From contig NC_010830.1 of NCBI RefSeq assembly GCF_000020565.1, positions 910,001 through 974,000 on the forward strand: a DNA stretch of 64,000 nucleotides, given 5' to 3'. The DNA is from Candidatus Amoebophilus asiaticus 5a2. Its GTDB lineage: Bacteria > Bacteroidota > Bacteroidia > Cytophagales > Amoebophilaceae. Below the pieces are notes generated by a model. The model searched no databases, was not told where the DNA came from, and saw only the letters and a list, made by a program, of their open reading frames with translations. Positions 1 to 9,136 of this stretch are shown here, one piece after another. Both the position numbers and the translations under genes were made by a program. Numbering within the stretch: position 1 is the first letter of the stretch; every line of letters begins with the position of its first letter.

Positions 1-956
1 GTTATGTCCCTGAATACATACTTACCAATGAGAAGCTAGAAAAGATGGTTGATACCAATGATGAATGGATTACTACTAGAACAGGTATCAAAGAAAGACG
101 TATATTAGAAGGCACTAATCAAGGTACTTCTGTATTGGGTATACCAGCCGTACGAGGGTTATTAGAAAAAACTAATACAGATCCGCGTGAAATAGATTTA
201 CTTATCTGCGCTACTATTACCCCAGACATGATTACTCCAGCTACTGCCAATATTATTGCACATGCTGTAGGTGCTACCAATGCTTTTAGTTATGATTTAC
301 AGGCTGCATGCTCTGGATTTTTATATGCACTAATTACTGGCGTACAATTTATTGAAACAGGCAAATATAAAAAGGTAGTGGTAGTAGGTGCTGATAAGAT
401 GTCAAGTATTGTAAACTATGAAGATAGAAATTCTTGTATTCTTTTTGGAGATGGGGCAGGGGCAGTACTTCTAGAACCTAACAGCCAAGGATATGGTATT
501 ATTGACAGCATATTGAAAGGGGATGGAAATGGTGAGCAATATTTACATCAAAAAGCAGGTGGGAGCCGTCGCCCTCCTTCTGCAGAAACTATTGCTGCTA
601 AAGAACATTATGTATATCAAGAGGGGAGAGCTGTATATCGATTTGCAGTTGAGAAAATGGCCGAAGTAGTTCTAGAGATTATGAAGAAAAACAATTTACA
701 TCATGAAGATATAAAATTCTTGGTACCTCATCAGGCCAATAAAAGGATTCTAGATGCAGTAGCACAACGCGCCGGCATTAAAGAAGAGCAAGTGATGATT
801 ACTATACAAGAATTTGGTAATACCACAGGTGCTACTATTCCTCTTTGCTTATGGCGTTATGAAAGTCAGTTACAGCCTGGAGATAAATTAATTATTACTA
901 CCTTTGGAGGAGGATTTACTTGGGGGGCTGCCTACCTTACATGGGCATATAAATAG
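1..956 (+). CDS. fabH: 3-oxoacyl-[acyl-carrier-protein] synthase III (5' end outside window)
   Basis: FabH condenses acetyl-CoA with malonyl-ACP to start type II fatty-acid synthesis in the cytoplasm. The frame is open from the first bases (YVPEYILTNEKLEK precedes the first internal Met at 45), so the true start lies upstream and the gene is 5'-partial. The thiolase-fold catalytic triad is visible: Cys in AACSGF (codon 309-311), His in PHQANKR and Asn in FGNTTGATIP. The C-terminus (FGGGFTWGAAYL) is typical. Efp follows after about 50 bp and accB and accC come next, an arrangement that links this gene to fatty-acid synthesis. Nothing suggests damage in the visible part. Confidence 0.95.
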   Translation, partial: YVPEYILTNEKLEKMVDTNDEWITTRTGIKERRILEGTNQGTSVLGIPAVRGLLEKTNTDPREIDLLICATITPDMITPATANIIAHAVGATNAFSYDLQAACSGFLYALITGVQFIETGKYKKVVVVGADKMSSIVNYEDRNSCILFGDGAGAVLLEPNSQGYGIIDSILKGDGNGEQYLHQKAGGSRRPPSAETIAAKEHYVYQEGRAVYRFAVEKMAEVVLEIMKKNNLHHEDIKFLVPHQANKRILDAVAQRAGIKEEQVMITIQEFGNTTGATIPLCLWRYESQLQPGDKLIITTFGGGFTWGAAYLTWAYK

Positions 957-1005
957 ATATAGGAGTTATTTAATAGCTTAAATATTATTCAGAAAACAAC
1001 AAACT

Positions 1006-1578
1006 ATGGCTACTACTAGTGATTTTCGAAATGGTTTATGTATTGAATTCAATAACGATCTGTATACAATTGTTGAATTCCAACACGTAAAACCTGGAAA
1101 AGGAGGTGCATTTGTACGAACAAAACTTAAAAGTTTAACAAATGGTAAAGTAATTGATAATACGTTTAATTCAGGTGTAAAAATAACTACAGCTCGTATA
1201 GAACGTAAAACTTATCAATTTTTATATAAAGATGGTGCAGGTTACCATCTCATGGATAATAATACCTTTGAACAATTAGATTTAGATGAAAAGGCTATTC
1301 AAAACCCATTATTAATAAAAGAAGGTCAAGAATTAGATGTTTTATTTCATCAAGAAACAGGTAATTTTATTGGTTGTGAGCTACCACCTTTTGTAGAGCT
1401 TAAAGTAACCTATACAGAGCCTGGGTTAAAAGGAGATACAGCTACTAGAGCACTTAAACCTGCTACTTTAGAAACTGGATTGCAGATTCAAGTACCTTTA
1501 TTTATTGATAATGATGAAATTATTAAAATAGATACAAGAACTATTGCTTACGTAGAACGTGTAAAAACTGATATATGA
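1006..1578 (+). CDS. efp: Elongation factor P
   Basis: EF-P binds between the P and E sites of the ribosome and helps peptide-bond formation at proline stretches. The 190-residue length is normal. The N-terminal KOW-like domain carries the loop KPGKGGAF, whose Lys is the usual tip residue. The middle and C-terminal OB domains are intact (GLKGDTATRALKPATLETG is a standard family signature). The ATG at 1006 gives the canonical MATTSDFRNGLCIEF start. The stop overlaps the accB start by four bases (ATGA at 1575-1578), which suggests translational coupling and one operon with accB. Confidence 0.97.
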   Translation: MATTSDFRNGLCIEFNNDLYTIVEFQHVKPGKGGAFVRTKLKSLTNGKVIDNTFNSGVKITTARIERKTYQFLYKDGAGYHLMDNNTFEQLDLDEKAIQNPLLIKEGQELDVLFHQETGNFIGCELPPFVELKVTYTEPGLKGDTATRALKPATLETGLQIQVPLFIDNDEIIKIDTRTIAYVERVKTDI

Positions 1579-2063
1579 AACTAAAAGAATTAGAAGAACT
1601 AATATCATTTATTGCTAAATCTGGTTTGGAAGAGGTTAACATAGAAACCGAACAGATTAAACTTAGCATCAAAAAAAATGCACCTGTTATTCAGCAGTTA
1701 GCTAGCCAGCCACCTGTAACTTTACCAGAAAGCAATGTTGCAAATACTATTATGCCGGTTCAACCAATAGCTAGTGTTGAGTCACAGCCAATAGCAACAC
1801 CAGCAGTAGCGGCAAATACCGAACACATCACCTTTAAATCTCCTATGATTGGTACATTTTACCGTGCATCTAATCCCGAAAGTGCTCCTTTCGTACAAGA
1901 AGGCAATATAGTAAAACCAGGTCAGCCGTTGTGCATTATAGAGGCCATGAAGCTCTTTAATGAAATAGAAGCAGAGACAGCAGGTACCATTATTAAAATT
2001 TTGGTTGAGGATGCTTCTCCTGTAGAATACGATCAGCCATTATTTTTAATAAAGCCAGCTTAA
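1575..2063 (+). CDS. accB: Biotin carboxyl carrier protein of acetyl-CoA carboxylase
   Basis: This protein carries biotin between the carboxylase and carboxyltransferase halves of acetyl-CoA carboxylase. It has 162 residues: an N-terminal helix (MKLKELEELISFI), a Pro/Ala/Gln-rich flexible linker at about residues 40-85 and a C-terminal biotinyl/lipoyl domain. The biotin-accepting Lys is about residue 126 in the motif EAMKLFNE. The start overlaps the efp stop as ATGA, and accC follows 51 bp downstream, so efp-accB-accC is probably co-transcribed. Confidence 0.96.
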   Translation: MKLKELEELISFIAKSGLEEVNIETEQIKLSIKKNAPVIQQLASQPPVTLPESNVANTIMPVQPIASVESQPIATPAVAANTEHITFKSPMIGTFYRASNPESAPFVQEGNIVKPGQPLCIIEAMKLFNEIEAETAGTIIKILVEDASPVEYDQPLFLIKPA

Positions 2064-2114
2064 TAAAGTTGTTATACGCCTATAGTAGTTTTATATTACC
2101 TAAACCCAAGAGCC

Positions 2115-3479
2115 GTGTTTAACAAAATACTTATTGCGAACAGGGGTGAAATTGCCCTACGTATTATCCGAGCATGTAAAGAGCTAGGAATTGCAACTGT
2201 GGCCGTTTATTCTACAGCTGATAAAGAGAGTCTGCATGTAAACTTTGCTGACGAAGCAGTCTGTATTGGACCAGCCACTAGTAAACTCTCTTATTTAAAC
2301 ATACCTCATATTATTGCAGCTGCGGAGTTGACTAATGCGAATGCTATACATCCAGGGTATGGATTTCTTTCAGAGAATTCTTCTTTTTCAAGAATTTGTC
2401 AGGAGCATGATATCAAGTTTATTGGCCCTTCTCCAGAGTCCATTAGTAAAATGGGTGACAAAGCCACTGCAAAAGACACTATGAAAAAAGCTGGGGTGCC
2501 TACTATCCCAGGCTCAGATGGTTTGCTTACCTCATTAGAGCAAGGGCTAGTATTAGCTCAGGAAATAGGGTTTCCTATAATTTTAAAGGCAACAGCAGGT
2601 GGTGGAGGAAAGGGTATGAAAATTGTTCAGCATGCAGATGCTTTTGCTAAAGCATGGGATGAGGCTAGGCGTGAGGCTCAAGCTGCTTTTGGTAATGATG
2701 GACTTTATTTAGAAAAGCTTATTGAAGCGCCTAGGCATATTGAAATTCAGCTTATGGCTGATCAACATGGTAGGGTTGTGCATCTTTCAGAACGTGATTG
2801 CTCTATACAACGTAGGCATCAAAAGCTGGTAGAAGAAACTCCTTCACCATTTATAACAGAAGAGTTACGAGAACAAATGGGGCAGGCTGCCATTACAGGT
2901 GCTGCATGTATTGGTTACGAGGGTGTAGGCACAGTAGAGTTTTTGGTAGATAAACATAGGAACTTCTATTTTATGGAAATGAATACCCGTATTCAAGTAG
3001 AACATCCTATTACCGAAGAAGTAACTGGCATTGATCTTATTAAAGAACAGATTAAAATAGCTGCTGGAGAGAAAATAGCGAACAAGAATTATTATCCACA
3101 AGGAGATGCAATTGAGTGTCGCATTAATGCAGAAGATCCTTTTAAAGATTTTAGACCTAGTCCAGGTACCATTACCAACTTACATCTACCAGGTGGCTTA
3201 GGTATTCGAGTAGATACCCATATTTATTCAGGATATACCATTCCTCCTCATTATGATTCTATGATTGCTAAGCTTATTGCGCGTGGAAAAGATAGGGAAG
3301 AAGCCATTGTAAGAATGAAACGGGCTTTAGAGGAATTTGTAATAGAAGGGATTAAGACAACCATTCCATTTCATTTACAACTAATGGATGACAAAAACTT
3401 TAGGGCTGGTAAATTTACTACTGCTTTTTTAGAAAGTTTTAAGTTGCTTGATATTGCTATTGAAGACAAAGAAGAATAA
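2115..3479 (+). CDS. accC: Biotin carboxylase subunit of acetyl-CoA carboxylase
   Basis: AccC uses ATP and bicarbonate to carboxylate the biotin on AccB. At 454 residues it has the family length. The order is a biotin-carboxylase N domain ([16 protein letters not shown]), an ATP-grasp domain with the Gly-rich loop AGGGGKGMK, the catalytic stretch [13 protein letters not shown], and the C-terminal domain. The start is GTG at 2115: it gives the canonical [11 protein letters not shown]-terminus and there is no usable ATG nearby. It is the last gene of the visible operon; the next 700 bp hold only tRNA-Pro and a small repeat element. Confidence 0.97.
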   Translation: MFNKILIANRGEIALRIIRACKELGIATVAVYSTADKESLHVNFADEAVCIGPATSKLSYLNIPHIIAAAELTNANAIHPGYGFLSENSSFSRICQEHDIKFIGPSPESISKMGDKATAKDTMKKAGVPTIPGSDGLLTSLEQGLVLAQEIGFPIILKATAGGGGKGMKIVQHADAFAKAWDEARREAQAAFGNDGLYLEKLIEAPRHIEIQLMADQHGRVVHLSERDCSIQRRHQKLVEETPSPFITEELREQMGQAAITGAACIGYEGVGTVEFLVDKHRNFYFMEMNTRIQVEHPITEEVTGIDLIKEQIKIAAGEKIANKNYYPQGDAIECRINAEDPFKDFRPSPGTITNLHLPGGLGIRVDTHIYSGYTIPPHYDSMIAKLIARGKDREEAIVRMKRALEEFVIEGIKTTIPFHLQLMDDKNFRAGKFTTAFLESFKLLDIAIEDKEE

Positions 3480-3669
3480 AACAAAAGTTGATAGTTTGAT
3501 TTTTATATGAAAAAAGTAGTTAAATACTGATATTTTTAGATTTTATATAATTACTTCAACATTTGATTTGTATTTGTAATATTCATCAGCTATTTTCACG
3601 TTCATAATTGTCAGAGAAGAAACGTAGTGAAGTCAATTGTAAATTCATACACGTCTATTTAATCTTGAA

Positions 3670-3744
3670 CGGGATGTAGCGTAGTCCGGTTATCGCGCCT
3701 GCTTTGGGGGCAGGAGGCCGCAGGTTCGAATCCTGCCATCCCGA
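3670..3744 (+). tRNA. tRNA-Pro (anticodon TGG)
   Basis: A full cloverleaf can be drawn. The acceptor arm is CGGGATG with CATCCCG, the D arm follows, and the anticodon arm is CCTGC-TTTGGGG-GCAGG with TGG at positions 34-36. The T arm contains GGTTCGAATCC. CCA is not encoded. A damaged copy of the 3' half, with the same downstream flank (ATTAAAATGAT), occurs near 11.02-11.08 kb, so this tRNA may have served as an integration site. Confidence 0.93.
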
Positions 3745-4080
3745 CATTAAAATGATTCTTTGTTAGAAATTTTCTGGTAATGCTATAGGTTACCCTTCGT
3801 CAAGATCTTTATTACTATAGCTTGGAGAATCAGTTAACCAATTAATAGGTACATTGAATAAGTTAGTGGTCGAAGCCGTATTGAGCTATTTTTCAAAGGA
3901 GTAAAAAATTATGCTAGACTGATTTTTTATATTACCTGCTTTTATCTTATTTAATTTCTCTTCCCCTTTTTTATCCTTGACACAGTTTGTTGGATAGGCT
4001 CGATACAACATACGTATCCCTAACCTTCTGTTTACATAAAAAAACTTGTCTATACAACATATAAAATGTATTTTATATAA
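3745..4080. other. Intergenic, no gene recognised
   Basis: A+T-rich spacer between tRNA-Pro and the first 81-bp repeat element. I see no convincing reading frame or RNA here on either strand. Its first bases (ATTAAAATGAT) recur after the damaged tRNA-Pro copy near 11.07 kb. Confidence 0.5.
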
Positions 4081-4161
4081 TAGACTTATCCTGGGGCTCC
4101 GTGGGATCTGTGTATAAATCTATTTATACATTTTTAAGTGATAGGTTTCGGAAGAAGTCTA
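4081..4161 (-). mobile_element. 81-bp MITE-like inverted-repeat element, copy 1
   Basis: The element is exactly 81 bp and ends with AAGAAGTCTA; the left end is TAGACTTATC. Its core (GTATAAATCTATTTA, then GTGATAGGTTT) matches the element at 10782-10862. The left arm is partly decayed. It ends 45 bp before the ATG of the large OTU/nuclease lipoprotein gene and so may hold or alter that gene's promoter. Confidence 0.65.
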
Positions 4162-4206
4162 ATAAGTATACATTCCTGCCTTGTAAATATTTTTACATTT
4201 AAACTG

Positions 4207-7200
4207 ATGAAGAAATTCCATTTTCTAAATTCTAAATGGGCTATGCATGGGATAATGGTAGGTTTATATCTATTGTTAATGCTTGGTTTATTCTCCTTAG
4301 AAAGTTGTTTAGAATTTTATAATCCTATTACACCCTTCCAGAAAGGAGAAAAAGATACTAGCTCTGATATCTCTACCATAAAAGAAGATGCTAGACAGTC
4401 AAATAGTTCTAAAAATTCTTACGAGAAGCAGGAAGTTACTGACCATAATATAGACGAACAATCTACTAATAGGGAAGTAAAACAAGAAGAGGCTGTAGTA
4501 TCAGTTAGTAAACCTACTATTAGTTTAGAACCTTTGACCATTGATAAAGCCAGTCATATACAACTACAGGATCCTACAAATACCAAAGGTAAAATTCAAC
4601 CATCCGCTATTAACAAGCAACCTAATTACCTCTCAGCTTCTACACCCTTGGCTGCTAATAAGGGGATAGAAAAACTTGGAAGTATAAAAGAAGAGAAAGC
4701 GCTACAAGCCAAACAGCATGTAGCAAGCAAACAACGTAAAGTAAAAGAGCAACCTAGTGATAGTAAACAGGAACAAGACGAGAAGGAGCTAGAAGAACAG
4801 TTATCAAATAAAGTTTTCAAACTACCCCATGACTATAAAGTCAGATTTTATAAAGAAAAAGGGGCATGGAAAGTAAAGGCTAAACATTTTAATGAACCAT
4901 TAAGTGTAGTTTTAGCCCCAGGTATGCGTTTAGTACAATTACTAAAGCTAAGTGAGAAAGCCTACAGCAATTATATTCATATTATTAAGTTCAATCCTTC
5001 TACAAAACAACAAGCTTATGTATATGTATCTCCTAGCGGATTATCAGGTGGTGCAAACAGTGAAGATGAGGGGCAGGAAGAAAGTGAGATAGAAGAAGAT
5101 AGTGAGGAAAAAGGCAGTAGTGGTGCCCTTACAAAGAGAAAAAGGACAATGAGTAAAAGTGGAAAGGAGAGAAAAGAAGAGTCCACAAAATCTAAGAAAG
5201 TCAAAATAAGTAGTGGTCCAACCAGTGTATCATCCGAAGCTCTTAGTTCGCCTTTGATGGAATTTTCTCAGGGTATTAGCTTAGATACTCTACTCGATAG
5301 CAACAAAGATAAAATGTCGCTATCAATGAAAGCTTATCCTAAAAAGATAAGTAAAGCGGATATACTTTCCATTTTACATGCTGAACTAGGAACAGCTTAT
5401 ATCTTAGGTGAGGCTGAAGATACGGGAGATTGTTTTTTTGATGCGTTGGCCCAATGTCTTAACAGAATTAGTAATACAAATGGACGCTCTATTAAATCAT
5501 TAAGGAAGCTCTGCCATGCATATTATTTAAACAATAAAGAGGAAGTAGATAAAGAAAATCAGCGCGAACACCAAGGGATAGATAAAGGAGAAGAGGATTA
5601 TTTTTTTATACAATATACTAATGATGAATGTGAAAAACATTTTAAAGGAAGATCGCCTATTTGGGGAAGAACTGGGATAGAAGGCCCAATATTATGTCGC
5701 CAATTAGGGATAGAATTTATAGTAATAGAAATATTAAAAGATGAGGTTGATGACAATCTAATAAGTAGTTATGTTTTAGTTAAAGAGGATACGGTTGCAA
5801 CTATTGAAATAGAAGATGCTAAAGAGATAATTCAACATATAAATATACCAATTCTTGTGACTTGGCATGGCTCACGGCATTTTATGCCATTGTTCAAGGA
5901 AAAGAAAATAGAAAATAGAAATAAAGGAAAAGAAAAAGCTGCAGCAGATACTAGTGACGATGAAAGGAAAAGTATAGGAGAGGAAGATAGCTTAGTATTA
6001 GGAGTAAGCGATTACAAGCAATTAGAAATAGCTGAAAAAGGATATCAAGAAGCGGAGACTCTAATGAGAGAGTATATTGCAGCAGAAAGTTATAGCCAAG
6101 CACAAGAGTTACTTCAAAAAGCCATTCAAAAATATCGTGATGCTGCTAATAAAGGAAGCGCAAAAGCACAAGAAATCCTTATAAATAAAATGGCCGAACA
6201 GCCGAGAGAGGTCACTAATCCGGCTCAAGAATTACAAGAACTATATAACCAATATGTAAGCAAGAAATTACCATCTAATGAGGAGGAAGTAAAGACTTGG
6301 TTGGCAAGATTCATTGTTATGGACCTTGATAAGAATAAAAGAGTTCCTAATCGTATTGAACCTAGCTATAGAGATGAAAAAGTTAGAGGTATACACGCAG
6401 TAACAAAAGGATACTCTGCAAGCACAAAATCATCAGAATCAGAAGGTTATGGTGAAGATATGGATTATGAACCAGGATTTATAAGATCATACCTCAAGCT
6501 AGATTTTATATTTGGACCTTTATTTGAACCCCAAGAAAAAAAGTATGATGATGTTGTTATGAGTATTGACCCTGCAGGAGACGGGAAGGATGAAACAGGC
6601 TATTGCATAGCTAAAAGATCTGGAGATTATTATTTTATTGTGGAAGTGGGTGGAATGGCCGGCGAATACCTATTACAAGAGGAACCAATACCTTCTAGGC
6701 TAGATACATTAAAAAAGACATTAAAAGAGCTAGCAGATATTGCCAAAAAGCATAAAGTTAATAATATATATTTGGAAGTTAATGGTCCTAATGTATATGA
6801 ATTGCCCCTAAAAGAAGCTTTAAAAGGGACAGGTATAGATCATATAAATATAGTTATTTATAGAGAAAAGGAAAATAAGGAAGAAAGAATTAAGAGCATA
6901 TTAACACCTCTGCTATATAAAAGCAAACTTATTATTAATAGAAAAGCGCTTGAGGATGATATTATTGATAAAAAAACTAATGATTTAAATTATAAATTTA
7001 TTTATCAATTAACAGAAATTCTGGAAGGAAGAAAGCCAGGTTATGATGATCGAGTAGATGTAGTAGCTAGTGCTATAAGATATTTACAAGATAGAAAAAA
7101 ACCAGTACAAAGAAGCTTGAGAGCCTCTGAGCTGAGAGAAAGAGGAATTAGGGATAAGAAAAATTTTACTAAAAAACAGCTTTCTGAAAAATTAGAACTA

Positions 7201-9129
7201 GCTAGAGAAGCATTAATAAGTGAAGGTAATTCAACTCATATGATTTACTTAGCCCGTATGTATATGAATGGGTTAGAAAGTGTAAGAATAAATTATCCAG
7301 CCGCTCGCCAGATATTTGAAGAAGTTATTGAGCAAGATACAAATAATTTAGAAGCATTAAAAAATTTAGCAAAGATCTATAAGTATGGATTAGGGATAGA
7401 GCAAGATTTTGAGAAAGCTCTTGAATTGTATCAAACAATTCTATCTATTGTAGCTAATGAAGAAAAGAAAGATAGCGAAAGTCAGGATTTAGTAGAGCTA
7501 AAAAAGGAAACCTTATTTGAACTAGCCGATTTATATGAAAAGAACAAAAATTTACAAGATGAAACTACGAGTGAACTAATAATCCAGTACTACACAGAAT
7601 CAGCTGAACTAGGCCTTCCGGCTGCTCAATATAACCTTGCTAAAATTTATCTTAAAGAAGGAGGAGAAGAGGATGCGATTAGATTATTAGAAAAAGCGGC
7701 TGTAGTCCAACATCCGAAAGCTCAGTATAAATTGGCTACCATACTGTTTGAAGACGAAGAAGAAAAGCCAAGAGCAATTGAATTGCTAAAAGAGGCAGCA
7801 GACAACCTATGGGGGCCTGCTAAAGCACGATTAGCGCTTGGCAACTGGTATTATTATCAAGAGGAAAACTTTAAAGAGGCATTTAAATATTATAGTAGGG
7901 CTGCTAATATGTACACAGAAGCAAAGGAAAAAGTAGCTTTTATGTACTATAAGGGAAAAGGAACAAAACAAAATTATATCAAAGCATTAGAATTTTATCT
8001 ACAATTATTTACTCCAATAAAATCAAACAAAGAGAAATTAATATTCTATAAGGAGCTGAAAAGTCACAAGAATAGAAAAGAAAAATTTTATGATTCCTTA
8101 GTTAAAAATAAAGACAAAAAAGTTAAAAATAATGGTAAAATTGAGTATAGAATAGCTAAACTGTATCAAAAAAGTAAGCCTCACAAATTATATAGAAGAG
8201 CTCTGACCGAACACCAGGCATTAAAATTTTATATAATGGCAAAGGAAAAAGGAAATAAAAAAGAGCATAAACAATTGAATAAGTTATTCTCTACCAATCA
8301 TGAAAAGGATTTATTAGAAAAAACAGATTTTAAAGAATTAGTTATACCAATTATAGACTTTGTAAAAGGTACTCTTCCAATAGATAGTAAGAGTTATAAT
8401 AATCCTGTTAACAATCCTGAAGGATCATATGAAATTGATGGAGAACCTTTTAAACTACAAAATGTTTCTGGATCAGGTATGGATTGTTTTTTTAATGCGA
8501 TAGGCTTTAAAAGGAACAAGCAAGTTGAAGAATTAAAAAAAAATAAATATAAAAATGATCCTGTTATCCGGTATTTTATCTCGTTTGATATTAGGTCGGT
8601 AGTTGAAGATCTAGACGAGAATCGTAGCTTAGCTAAGAGTATTAAAGAGGCTGTTGATTATAAAACCTATAAGTCTCAAATAGAAAAAGTTGAAAAACTA
8701 GAAGAAGAGCGAAATACCGAACTTTCTAAACAGAATAAGAATAGCAATAAAACAGATACTAGCTTATTGCCAGAATATTTAAAAACAGAAAATATTAATG
8801 TAAAGAAAAAACAGATCGCTGATGAATTAAATCGTCTATCATTAACTTTAAAAGCATACAGTGCTTTTGTTTGTGATTTTATAGGAAAAAATAAAATGCT
8901 AGGAGTAATTAATAATATAGAGGACAAAGGAAATTATACTTCTATTGATGCTATTGCTTATATTAATAACATAGGTATTAGAGTATATCGACCTGTTATA
9001 GACAGTAAAGGTTCAATAGTGAAGAATAAGGTAATACTTCTACATGAATTTATACCTAAAGATGCTATAAAGGTTTTCTATTTATATAACTATAATGACC
9101 ATTTTCAAAAACTTATACCAGAAAATTAA
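4207..9129 (+). CDS. Giant lipoprotein: OTU-like, phage-terminase nuclease domain, Sel1 repeats, second OTU-like domain
   Basis: Predicted 1640-residue exported lipoprotein and probable host-interaction factor (inferred). The start at ATG 4207 is preferred over the in-frame GTG at 4138 because it gives a clean signal peptide with lipobox LESC (Cys34). Seen in order: a K/E-rich linker; a shared N-terminal module at about 202-283; an OTU-like region with GDCFFDAL (Cys409) and a candidate His at about 558; short Sel1-like helices; a domain at about 765-980 matching the nuclease half of T7-type terminase large subunits, with IDPAGDGKDETGY (Asp788), an acidic strand YLEVNG (Glu857) and YDDRVDVVASA (Asp947, Asp948, Asp951); many Sel1-like repeats; and a C-terminal second OTU-like region (MDCFFNA, Cys1427; NDHF, His1632). 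The terminase ATPase half is absent. A paralogue lies at 13266-17178. Individual domain calls rest on motifs only. Confidence 0.85.
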   Translation: MKKFHFLNSKWAMHGIMVGLYLLLMLGLFSLESCLEFYNPITPFQKGEKDTSSDISTIKEDARQSNSSKNSYEKQEVTDHNIDEQSTNREVKQEEAVVSVSKPTISLEPLTIDKASHIQLQDPTNTKGKIQPSAINKQPNYLSASTPLAANKGIEKLGSIKEEKALQAKQHVASKQRKVKEQPSDSKQEQDEKELEEQLSNKVFKLPHDYKVRFYKEKGAWKVKAKHFNEPLSVVLAPGMRLVQLLKLSEKAYSNYIHIIKFNPSTKQQAYVYVSPSGLSGGANSEDEGQEESEIEEDSEEKGSSGALTKRKRTMSKSGKERKEESTKSKKVKISSGPTSVSSEALSSPLMEFSQGISLDTLLDSNKDKMSLSMKAYPKKISKADILSILHAELGTAYILGEAEDTGDCFFDALAQCLNRISNTNGRSIKSLRKLCHAYYLNNKEEVDKENQREHQGIDKGEEDYFFIQYTNDECEKHFKGRSPIWGRTGIEGPILCRQLGIEFIVIEILKDEVDDNLISSYVLVKEDTVATIEIEDAKEIIQHINIPILVTWHGSRHFMPLFKEKKIENRNKGKEKAAADTSDDERKSIGEEDSLVLGVSDYKQLEIAEKGYQEAETLMREYIAAESYSQAQELLQKAIQKYRDAANKGSAKAQEILINKMAEQPREVTNPAQELQELYNQYVSKKLPSNEEEVKTWLARFIVMDLDKNKRVPNRIEPSYRDEKVRGIHAVTKGYSASTKSSESEGYGEDMDYEPGFIRSYLKLDFIFGPLFEPQEKKYDDVVMSIDPAGDGKDETGYCIAKRSGDYYFIVEVGGMAGEYLLQEEPIPSRLDTLKKTLKELADIAKKHKVNNIYLEVNGPNVYELPLKEALKGTGIDHINIVIYREKENKEERIKSILTPLLYKSKLIINRKALEDDIIDKKTNDLNYKFIYQLTEILEGRKPGYDDRVDVVASAIRYLQDRKKPVQRSLRASELRERGIRDKKNFTKKQLSEKLELAREALISEGNSTHMIYLARMYMNGLESVRINYPAARQIFEEVIEQDTNNLEALKNLAKIYKYGLGIEQDFEKALELYQTILSIVANEEKKDSESQDLVELKKETLFELADLYEKNKNLQDETTSELIIQYYTESAELGLPAAQYNLAKIYLKEGGEEDAIRLLEKAAVVQHPKAQYKLATILFEDEEEKPRAIELLKEAADNLWGPAKARLALGNWYYYQEENFKEAFKYYSRAANMYTEAKEKVAFMYYKGKGTKQNYIKALEFYLQLFTPIKSNKEKLIFYKELKSHKNRKEKFYDSLVKNKDKKVKNNGKIEYRIAKLYQKSKPHKLYRRALTEHQALKFYIMAKEKGNKKEHKQLNKLFSTNHEKDLLEKTDFKELVIPIIDFVKGTLPIDSKSYNNPVNNPEGSYEIDGEPFKLQNVSGSGMDCFFNAIGFKRNKQVEELKKNKYKNDPVIRYFISFDIRSVVEDLDENRSLAKSIKEAVDYKTYKSQIEKVEKLEEERNTELSKQNKNSNKTDTSLLPEYLKTENINVKKKQIADELNRLSLTLKAYSAFVCDFIGKNKMLGVINNIEDKGNYTSIDAIAYINNIGIRVYRPVIDSKGSIVKNKVILLHEFIPKDAIKVFYLYNYNDHFQKLIPEN

Positions 9130-9136
9130 TATAATT

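Noticed and set aside
4138-4206. GTG start 23 codons upstream for the giant lipoprotein
   Set aside because: It lies inside the 81-bp repeat element and would put a non-signal stretch before the signal peptide; ATG 4207 gives a normal lipoprotein start.
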